Assembly (NCBI GenBank): GCA_914767715.1
Contig: OU612069.1
Location: 5,642,001-5,706,000, forward strand
From: Membranipora membranacea
Lineage: Eukaryota; Bryozoa; Gymnolaemata; Cheilostomatida; Membraniporidae
Reading direction: 5' to 3'
DNA: 64,000 nt
This document shows positions 39,601-51,600 of this stretch, in pieces. Positions within the stretch are counted from its first letter, which is position 1, and each line of letters opens with the position of its first letter. The translations under genes were made by a program, and so were the position numbers. The notes beneath the pieces were generated by a model. The model was not told the DNA's origin. It ran no database searches and saw nothing but the letters and a program-made list of their open reading frames with translations.

Positions 39601-42600
39601 GCTCACAATAAATTAGGATGATGAACCTCTAATACAGATTGTTTTACCTACACATTATAAATGGCCTGGAATTTTGGGACTACGCATAACTCAAGTTCAC
39701 TGACATGTAAAAATTGTGTATTAGTACTGGCCTGTGGCTTTTCTTTTCAGTGCCTTTGGCAACTTTGCTGAAGTTGATGTGGTATACTGTTAGCAGTTGT
39801 AACCTAGGATTGGCATTATCTTTGCGTTAGGCTGATGTTAGAGAGAAATAAGAATGAATTGGAAGGAGGAAATATAGCCCAACTGACATGGATACCGATA
39901 ATTTTCAGAGATGCTCATCATTTCATGGTGAGATTGACACACTGTCCGGATTTGCCAATTCTTCATTCCAATTATATTATGAAAAGTTCAGAATGTGATC
40001 CACTACTGAGTACTTTACCACGAGCTTGCAAGAGCCAGCAGTAGGCACCCCTGTGCTATATCTTATGCTATGCGCTATGGTGATGGAGATAGTTATACAG
40101 AATGCACAAGGCAGTGTGAATGGGATTTAGGTTGCGAATAACCAAATACTTCTGCCAATGAGGGCATTTATGGACAAGGCTCAGGTTGTGGCTTCAATCT
40201 TTAGACTGTATGAGTTGATAAAGAGATGTTCGATGCAATTCAAACCTAGCTAGAGCCAGTCCCTGCCTTTGTGTTGAGGCAAACCTGTACCAAATACCTA
40301 GGAACTGAGCTTATTCCCACGCCTGCAGAGCAGCCGGCGAAGTGCTTACGAAGATGTTATAGCTTGCTGATCACAGACAGGTTTCGCTGTCACATTTTTA
40401 TCCTGCACACAGTATTGGTTGTTGCTAGGCAGACCATTAATTCAAGACATAAAATGGGCAAGAACTTAACCTACTCAGTTCATTAAAAGTATTTTGGCTT
40501 CAAGTTGCTGTAGAGTTATCTTCTCATTTTCATAAAATGTCGTACCAGGCACCTATTATGAATTAGAAGTTATCTCACTATGCCTAATTTGTCATATCCC
40601 GTCCTTGTATCCGGCTAAACATGCAAACTTAAATGAGAGAATTCTTTAAACAAGAAGAATCTAGGATCAAAATCAAGCACCAAGCGGAACAATCAATTGT
40701 GTCAATCTGGTTAGATAACTCTTCATAAACCCCTTATACTTGCGTGATAGTAACAGAATAGAATAGATAGCGATATAGCGATCTACTATTTCCAATCTAA
40801 ATTTAATACAACTGGTTTTAAATTTTGCTGGACCAGGTCAAAATTTTTGAGTGGGTGTATTAAATGAGGTGGCATGATTTTTCTACTGGTACTTGAATCA
40901 ACCCACCTTATGCAGCGATATGAATAAAATCTGAGCAAGAGATACCCAACCAAAAATTATGAAATATTTTAATACACAAGAAGGCTTGACACTATCACAT
41001 TTCAAACAAGGATTGATCGAGGAAACAATGTCAAATAAAAATTATTGAAGATTATTAGGGTTGTTTCAAACATAAACTACTGTCTTTCAAGCCAAATATT
41101 TAAGTATGGATTCGGCAGTGTGTCTGATTTGAGCAAAAACAAGTGTCACATTCAGATCCGAAATCCTTCCCTCAAAAAAGCCCTAATGGTAGTAGTATTG
41201 CTATTATGAAGGCATGTTATATCAGATATAAAATACTTCTAGTTTTTAGTTACTATTCGATTATGATCAGGTAAACACAAGAGATGGCATGAGGGACTTT
41301 AATTTAGAAAATTTCCAAATGCAGTCACCAATAGCTCCGTGGCCATATGCCATCAACAGAAGTCAATATAGTTAGTTTGGTATCCAGATAAATCACAGTA
41401 TGAAAGGTATTTACTATGGTATCTACCTGTCATGAGGATATTGCTCACTGTGTTAATGGCTTTGATACCATACAGAGAGCAAGGAGTTACAGGGGCCCAC
41501 CTGTATATAGGAGAGCAGTATAAAGCAAATCATTTGATTGTATGACTAAACAAGGAGACATTGCGACAACACAAACCAACACAACTATGAATCTTTTCAC
41601 CAAACCATAACCCATTCCCTGTTTTTAAAAATAATTTTAATTAGCCACACAATTACACAATATGTTATGAAAGGCAACACATGATAACACTCTATGAAAA
41701 GAATGCCTCTGCTTACAACTGAAACTGCTAGCATAATGAATTACGCTGTGTTAAACACTGTCTAGCTCTTCCATCTCAATTTTAACTTATAAATCCCTAT
41801 GCTCAGTACAAAGATATGCACAAATTTTGGTAACCTTCGATTTATCATAATAGGTAAACTGCAATTCGGTATTCATAGATAAGTTTCTTGCAAAAATCCG
41901 TAATCAAAGAGAAACCCGTGCCTCTCTATTGACAAGCCCTCGTGGCTTACCAAACCCATGACCTCCAACGCATGTGCGCTGAGCAACTGACACTCTTAAC
42001 GTATGCCACCAACTCTTAAGTCCGTCTCATTCTTGATAGCAAGCTTCCTTCATTTAATAATCGAAGCCAATAATATATATTCTATTTTAGCCACAATTTC
42101 TAAATTGGAAGATGCGTATCCGTTTGTGTTGACCAAATAAGCCATCATCAAATTACAAAGAAGATCTTTCTGAACACAAAGAGTGAGTATATTATTGTGA
42201 AGGCAGTGTAATATGAGATTAAAACATAATAATAACCATTCACGTCATGGTTACACTAGCTTGCCATGCACTTCTAGTAGCTTGGCTCTGGAGACTCTAC
42301 TGGTCATGGAGCATGTCAATCGAGTAGTATAAAACACAAGTACTTTCTCGACAATCAGATGGTTGACAAGGTGAAAAAAACCTATATTTGGAAATTATAG
42401 CTAAACTACAAATGAATAAAATTCTTGTTGAGATATTAAACATCGAAATAAGATGGGAAACTAAACAAGACCAACTGTGCCTAAGACTTGTTTCCACATG
42501 TGATGTTGGATGATGAGATTTTCTGCTTTTTTACTGATTTCGAATCGGCACCATTAATAATTTATTTCATGATCAGAATATTGTGTAAAATGTATTATTA

Positions 42601-45600
42601 ACAGTTTATAATCTTTGGTATCAGCAGTATTAGGCTACCTGTAGCAGATTGTAACTGAACTTGTTGTATTAGGGACATAGTATCATTGTGCCTCATACAT
42701 TGATCGAATTGAACGCTTGTTATAGAACGTGTTTTGCTTAGACAAAGAGAGTATATCAAAGGCTAAGGTCTCTGGTGTATTGCGCGCTCGTAAGCATACA
42801 TCAGGCATACTTTTAAAAAACAGATATGCATGTTACATTTTGCTTGCATGCAACTTACAATGATGCAAATATTGGCACATCTGGACAGCCCTATTCTGAA
42901 TAACCAAAAACATTTTTGAAGAAATCGGACTATTGGAAATAGTTTGTGATACATTTGTTGGTAAAGGCCGTTTTTTGTAGATTTCTTTGAGAAATAATAT
43001 ATTTCTAAATATTATTGTGGGTCGTCGGGTTTATATTGGTATAATGCATAATAAGATGTGGGTTTTATTCACCGATGATAAATACACTTCTGTAGAGTGA
43101 AGTTCAAAGTTTGGTCAGGAGGAGGTAATCACCAAATTGAGCCCATACTTTTGATGAACTGAGCAAGTTAGATAAAAGCCCTAAATAATTATTCAACAAG
43201 TTATATTTGATCATAAGTTTGCATTTTTTATCAATGTTTTGTCCTCAGGTCAGTTTACAATTCAGTGATTCACTTTTAAACTTTTGGCTAACTTTTCTGA
43301 GTTGTATAAGCATGTATGAGGAAAGGTCTTGAATTTCTTGACCTTGTCTGAGTACCAAATTTTAGAGAACGGTGGTCACCAACGTTGTGTTCCACAGTCA
43401 ATCTATGTCACATTATCATCCTGCGCACAGGATTGATTGTTACTAGGCAGCCCATCAATCGAAGCATAATATCAACAAAAAATTTGCCTAAGTTAAATTC
43501 AGATACAGGAGCAAATTTTCACATTGGCCTATACCACCATATATAATAAGTGATAAATGGATTCATGTAGAATGTAATGTGTATTGTTTTACAATAAAGT
43601 ATACCTAGCGTGCTGACTTATGATGAACTACAACACATTGGAGTATGCTTATCGTGGTAAGGTTAAGGCAAAATCTGTAAGTGAGATACATAATGGTCAG
43701 CTGCAACAAATCCTAGACAAAATGAACGAGAACAAGAGGTCAGCTGACAACCAGCACAAGGCCTTAATGGCAGCAGCAAGCAAGATCAACACTCGTCTGA
43801 ATGCCATCGAGTCTGATTAAAGAGGTTTCTTCACTTCACTGGAATATGCACAATGAGATGTAACTGATGTAAAAGCAAGGTTTAAAGAACTCAACAAATA
43901 CAACAACTACAAGCTCATAATGAAGACAAATCAGATAGAGCTTTGGCCGTCATCCACACTGTCGATAAAATCAACGAACGCTGTAAATAGCTAATATCCC
44001 GGAGAGCCGCAATGAAGCACATCAAGAATTGTCCTATCACTAGCAAGTCACCTGGATACTACCATCTCACCAAGTGACATAGATGCCTTGTAAGCCTTTC
44101 ATTATATTTAAATAATTGGTCTGGTATGCTAGAAATTTGAAATCCTTTGTAGACCATTGTTAATCGGACAATATTTAGCTTTGTATCGGCAATATATTTT
44201 GGTAATGAACTTTCATGGGGGATGGGGTTGTGCACGAATGTCATTACTGTGGTACATATTGGATGGTTTCACATGTAAAATACCATATTAACAGCAGCCC
44301 AATATTTTTAATCTTGAATTCAATCAATCTAAAAGTCATGTCATATCCTCTACCTCCCATGTCAAACCTCATACCCAAACTCTCATACTTGATGGAAATA
44401 ATTTTGAACGGCCTGAAAAATGAGATACCTTCCTGTAATAGTGGATAAATGTAAAATGTTTCATGAGCATGTGCAATCTGTTTTTATCGGCATCAAGAAG
44501 AATGTGTATGTTGTGGATGATTTTGTGTATCTAGCTCTAAACCTATAGCAACTATGTTTTTCAAAAGCCCCTGATCCATATTTGTTTACCTTGTATATTT
44601 ACTATAGCTACACCAATTACCAATAAGGCTATCAGAAGAATGTCAAAATTTCTCAATAGGCTGCAGCCCAACAATTTCAATGGAATAGAGGCAAATCAAG
44701 GGAGTTGGGTATATCCTAAGCAACTGCTGTTATGAAATTAATTTTGTTTGTTCGTTCAGATGATCTGAGCCAATGGACTATGCCAGATGACTGCTTCACA
44801 GGTCCTCAAGATGTTCACCCAAACACCGCTGCTTGAAGTCTGAAATTACCTAACAGCTCATCGCGACTACCTGCAGGTTCTGCAAGGCATCCTATTGGCA
44901 AAGCGTTTGTGTATTGTGTTTTCATGCATCCAATTCAACTGACATGGCATGCTTACAAAAAAATCAATTTTCATGGGTACTCATTTTCTGCATTGGGTGT
45001 GACCGTTCAAAAGCCAATGATGAGAGCAATTTTCTGTTAGTTTTCTCAACAACTTGAAGATGTTATGTATTTGATTGTGTAGATAATTCCGTCCGGTGTA
45101 TTCTGAATTCCTGCTCAGCAGTTGTGGCTAGAGGGTAGGGAAATTCAGGTGTATAGGGAAAAAAATCCATTGCAATTCAACCCTGGTTCATACTCTGCAA
45201 CTCGGAGTGCAAGTGCAAGTGCATCTCTACCTACTGTTTTTCAAAGTTCCTTGTAAAAATTGGATTTTCATGTAATGAATCAAACCGATTTTATTATGAT
45301 ATTTTTGGTCGGACCTAAGAATAGTGGTAGATATGGCAAAGATTCAATAGGTGAATATGAATTGAATTGAAGGAAAAAATTGTTACGATGGTGAAAATAA
45401 TATGCGAAAAAGAATAGAATATAAGAGTAAGATTAAGTATTAATTTTATATTCCGTTAACCTAAATGACAAAAAGTCAATATTATGCATTAATAGTAACT
45501 TTTAGCCAAACGGCGCAAAATTCAGATCCCTGTACTCCCGTAAGCAATGCTGTGCTGCCAAAGGAGTAGAACTCAATTTCAAAACAGCCTCTTGAAGACC

Positions 45601-48600
45601 CCAAGTGGAAGATTTAAAATATCACAAGCATGCTATCCAAATATTGGTGTCGCTCATTGCTGTTCTAACATCCGCTTGTTTCAATGGATCTTTTTCTACT
45701 CTTTCTTGTTTGAATTTCATACAGTTTGTTAATGATGTCACAGTTATCTTTTCTTGTGAGAATGAAAAATTGATTGAAATTTGAATTTTTCCATATTCTG
45801 CTAGCCATCCTTAAGATTCAGATCACTTTAACTGTTTTATTACAGTACCTCAACCCTTACAGTGTTACGATGTTGTGATGGGATATCTTTCAACGCAATT
45901 CCTGAATACATTTAGTTAGGCTTGAGAGTAAAATTGGCTTACTATTTAATATCAATTTTTAGCTTGGTATAATATGTGTAGTTGTATATCTTTGCCCAAT
46001 TTTGTTTTTGGCAGCGTGTTATATTTTGTAATTTATTGAGGTGAGTTTGTGCGTGAGAAATTTCAATAATTTTTTTGATATTTGAACTGCATATCGAGTT
46101 ACCGGCTTTTTAGCATAATTATATTTGTGTTTTCCTTGGCTTTTATGTTTTGAACATCATGACATCAATGACAAACCATAGTTGTCATGACGTCAACTAC
46201 TCCTCATTTGCGTTGCTGGTACTGTGCAGGAACTTATCTACTAATTCAAAGGTGAAACAGGATTGGGGTGCTCACCACCACTAAGCCCTGTTATATCCCA
46301 TGTCACTTATAACTATGAGATAATGGCCTGTCACGTCTCTAAATGCTGAGACATGATCAGTATTGTATTGTAGGGTGAAATGAGGAAAGTTAAATTATTC
46401 TCGCAATATTATCTACTTAAAAACATTTAAAATTTAGATAGTACAGTTGAACTTTGTATGGTTGAGGTAAACAGTAGCTGTTTGGTGTCAGTAATAGGGC
46501 ACCAATTTGAGCACAATGATAAACACTTATCGGCTTTTCTAGGCTTTTAATATAGATATCTGCGATGAGATCAAACAGCAAATAAAATGAAATGGAACAG
46601 CTGTTACAACTACTACTAGTACTACTAGTACAGGAAGTGCGGATATGACTTACCACTCTGGTAGACAAGTGATGCCGCAATGGTACACGGTCAAGCGCTT
46701 TAGAGATTTCAGATCTCCTAACTCTGTGGGTAATGTCCGTAGCTTCACGCTATCCACTAAGTATAACACCTCAAGTTCTTTCAGACTGCAGACACTGTGG
46801 TGGAAAAAAACATGTGAAAAACCATAAATATAATACCATTGTAGGAAATAATGCGCAATAAAAAGCGACAAGAGAACTTCCAACAAAGTCAGAGTTTGAT
46901 CATACTAGTATCATTGATATTTCAAACTAGAATATAGTAACCTTTGATAGTGAATCATTTGTGACTCTAGACATAATAATATAAACATAATACATTGCTG
47001 TATGTAATTTCATGACTCGTGTAACTACACTCTGATATTAAGTTATATAAAGATAAACAAAGATAAGTAGTCTGTTTGCAAAGAGTGAATGGGCTAGGCG
47101 AAACAATTCATTTCATTGGCATCTATATCATTACTTGAGAAATTGTTTTTCAAAAGTGCCGAACAAGAAACCAAAAAAATCGACTGAGTGTTTATAGATT
47201 ATTATTGTAGCATGTAATATTTAATTATGGCTTTCTTGAAAAAAGAAATGCTGCCTCACATTCTTAAAACGATGCCTCCAGGTACCTCGCTTTGCAGATG
47301 CTACCTACCCTGGATAAAGTATATGCTATTTTCTTATTGAGTTCTGTGCAATAGTGCTAGGAAATAATAAACAATATATTATTGGCAAAGATTAAATTCA
47401 TCTAGATAATTATCGAGCTTTGGAGTTATCATACTGAAATATTATATTTTGGAAAAACTTAGGGCTTTTTTAAAGGTTACAAACTTGCGAAGGAGCAAAC
47501 ACGATTGGGCAATACATTGTAAAGATGAGAAAAGGTTTTCTTAAAAACCCATACATAGTTTCTCTGACATTATATTTTGCAGTCTAAATAGGTTTGGATG
47601 TCCTTGTGATGCATGTATTACAGGAGGTAACATTTACCATAAATAAATTGACTCGATCTAATTTTTTTTGGATATAATGGTTTGTAGGTATTTCTTGTGA
47701 TGCAGGTGTTGCAAAACAGATATGGAAGTTAATATATGAATGCTCATTTAAACCCACAACTTTGCTTGCTTGAGGACCAATCGGTGTTGTTGAAATGTAG
47801 CCTACTTCCTATTTATGTTGATCATTCTCAAAGTAGATTTATATTACCAGACTCAAAAACTCTTTGAATATTTGAATGCTTCATTCTTGCGAGCGATCCC
47901 ATTTGAAGTTTTGGGTTATGCAAATTCAGGAACGCATTCAAATGTCATCAGAGCAAAAAAATTTACCAAGCTTCAGACTATGGTATTAGCTGCTTGCCGT
48001 TGAGTGTTAAGAAAAGTGTTGAAAGTGAAAATGAATGTCGATATGGTTTTTGAATGTAGGTCATGTTACTATTGTTGGCTTGGGTATGAATTGGAAGGAG
48101 AAAATATAATCCACATGGATACCCATAATTTTCAGAGATGCTCATCATTTCATAGTGAGATTGACACACTGTCTCGATTCGCAAATTCTTCATTCCAATA
48201 AATTTTATAAAAAAAGTATGAAATGCGATCCACTACTGGGTACTTTACCACGAGCTGGCATAAGCCAGCAGTAGGCAGGGGATGAGATGTGCTATATCCC
48301 CTTCGCTATTCGTTATGGTGATGGATATAGTTATACAAAATTTACAAAGCAGTGTGAATGGGATTTAGGTTGCGAATAACCAAATACTTCTGCCAATGAG
48401 GGCATTTATGGACAAGACTCAGGTTGTGGCTTTAATCTATAGACTGTATGAGTTGATAAAGAGATGTGTGATGCGATTCAAACCTTTCACAAGACAGTCC
48501 CTGCCTCTGTGTCAAGGTAAACCTGTACCGAATACCTACTTCATAGAAACAGAGCTTATTTTCACGCATGCAGAGCAGCCTGCGAAGAGCTTAGGAAGAT

Positions 48601-51600
48601 GGTATAGTTTTCTGATCACAGACAGGTTTCGCTGTCACATTATTATCCTGCACACAGCATAGCATTGCTAGGCAGACCATCAATTCAAACATAAAATCAA
48701 CAAAAACTTAGCCTTAGTCGGACTCAAAGCCCTAAATAATTATTCAACAAGTTATATTTGATCAAAATTTTGCATTTTCATCCTTGTTTTGTCCTCAGGT
48801 CAGTTTACGATTCAGTGTTTGATTTTTAAAATAATGTTGGCTAACTCTTCTGATTTGTAAAAGGTTGAATGAGCAAACATTATTTCTTATTATTTCTAAC
48901 GGTTTCTAGAGAAACCACCTATAATAAAAATAATTATGACGTGTATGTATATAATGACAGAACACATCATTTAAAATCATTGCCATTATTTGCTCTTACA
49001 ATAAACCATGTCAACATTTTTTTTCAAAAAAACCTGGACCTTTAATTGATGCAACTACAGAGCCTGTGTAGAAATAAGTATTAATTTCATATTCAAATGA
49101 CCATAATGAAAAAAAGTCAATGTTATGCATTATTGGTAACCTTTATCCAAACTGCGAAACATTCAGCTCCCTGTACTCCTTGTCAGAAACGCTGCCAAGG
49201 GAGCAGACCTCAAGTTCAAAACAGCACCTATAAAGGAGCAGCCACATGCCTTTGGAAAACTCTTGTGGAAGATCCAAAATATCAAAGGCATGCCATCCAA
49301 CGAGTTTACAGGCCAGGTAGAATATTGGTTTCTCACTCATAGCTGTCCGAACATTTACTTGTTTCAATGTAATTTTCCTACTCTATCTTGTTTGAATTTA
49401 CCCACGGGTTGTCAATGATATCGCAAATGTCAGTTCAGTTCAGTGAAACTATGAGAAACGCAAAGTTTTGTGGTTGTATCGGGAGTGTATTGCAGTTGAA
49501 AAATTGAAATTCATAAGTTTAGCTAATCTAGGGTGACTCATAATATTTATTACCTATTTATTTGTTTAAAGAGGTTTTCTGGAAAGTTTACAGATAACAG
49601 AGTAGTTAAAAAGTAACTTGTTGACCTCTAACACACAACTTAATAAAAAAAAAGGGGTTATACACAAATAAATGATGATGTTCTAGTAATAGGAAAGTAA
49701 GCTGTATATGGCATTATAGAAAAAGAATATTATATATATATTATCATAATTATTGTACTTGTAATGATTATTAATAATGTATTCCTTAAAAGATAGTGGG
49801 TTGTCAGCCGTTTTGCATTTCAATCTGAAATTGTGCAGTAGATTTAAAAGAGCTATTGTGCCAAAATGTGTCCTGAAGGAAGGCTTTATTACTGAAAATT
49901 TACGTCTCAGGGAGTGTTGGCGTTTATTAAACTTTTGCACCAGGTGAATAATGCGCTTTGATGCTTTATTTGTGGCTACTTTCTTATGTGTAAATTTGTG
50001 AAATAGGTTATTTCTTCTACATTTTAGGGTGAGTAAGTTTTAGAGTGATCTACCAGTTGTGACAGAGAACTTTTTAGGTGTAGATATTATTTTGATTCTA
50101 ATTTCTTTATTCTGGACTCTTTCAATTGTGTCTGCAGTATTCTAAGATAGATCCAACAAGAAATTTGTAAGTCATGTGTCATATATTTTTTTCAGAATTG
50201 AAAGTTGGTATACTACTCTGTTCGCTTTAGTTGCCGTTTCATTGACATGGATATGGAAAGATAAATCAGTATCCGGGTAACCCCCAGTTCATTGATAGAG
50301 AGTTTTGTCTCACTTTTTGAGGTTTGAAAACTATTTGGTATAAGTTGTTAATGTTTCTGTTGGAAAATATGCAGAATTGTGTTTTTTCAATGTAGAGTCT
50401 CAGTAAGTGGCTATGATACCAATCTGATGCTGTCTGTAGCAGAGTATTGGACTCCGCTAGTACTTCATTTATGCTTGTGGCTGTTCAGTAGATTAGTGTA
50501 TCACCTGCATAAGTGAATTTTCAAATGTTGATAGAAATCCATTGATAGCTAAGTTAAAGAGGATAGGGCCCAGAATGGAACCTTGAGGTACCCCACAGGT
50601 GATTGCTTATGAACTAGATCGTGACAACCCTAGTTTCATTACTTGATATTCATTTTGAAGATAGATCAAAGTAGTGCTGTTGCAGAACTAAAGTACTGTT
50701 TTTTTTCCAATATGTATAGAAGAAGTCTGTGATTGATTGTATCTAACGCTATTTTCGGACATCTAAGGATGAGGCTCCAATGTAACAAGGAGTGGGTTGG
50801 TCAAGTTTAATTTCCCATTGTTGCAGCACAGATAGCAACATTTGCTCGGTTGAATGATTCTGAAAAAATCCGAATTGTAAGTCTCAGAATAAGTTGTGTT
50901 TCTTTATGTAAGACATCATTTGATTTTTCATGTCAAGTTCAAACATCTTTGACAGGATTGGAAGCGAGGATATTGGTCGATAGTTTGATGGGTCACATTT
51001 GTAACCCTTTTTATGAACTGTCGTGACAGGGGAAGGTTTCAAGCGGTCAGGGAAGATTTACCGGAATAAAAGGATAGCGGGTAGGCAATTAAGTAAACTA
51101 TTATTTTATCATTGCTGGTATGCCACTTAAACCACCACTCTTGTCTGCGTTAAGTGAAACTGATATAATATAGGCTTCAGTATAAAAGATGATAAATCTC
51201 AAGTCCATGTTTGGACAATCAATTTAGTATATCAAACACATAGAATCAATGATGATCATGACAAAAAGTCCTTTTAATGGTTTTGGTTGAGCCAGTCTTA
51301 TCAGTCTCTGAATTTGTAGATGTATAATGTATGCTTGCTGGTCAGAGACGTATTATAAACTCAGCCTATGCACCAGAAGGTTCAATCAATCTGATTTTCA
51401 TCATGTTCTCAGTTTTGCAATCATTTTGGTCAAGTTTTGGATCCTCAAACAACTTAAATTTAGCAAATAATAATATTGTGACAGTGAGTGAGCAGAAGCT
51501 TCACATTGTGACAATTAACTTCCAGAGCCATCCTTAAGCTTCAGATAACTATTACTGTTTTGTAAGATACCTGAAGCCCTCACAGTGTTACAATGATAAG

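Noticed and set aside
47815-48003. Plus ORF with LRR-like leucine spacing
   Set aside because: It is on the strand opposite the LRR gene, lacks the LP pattern and splice borders, and is probably chance.
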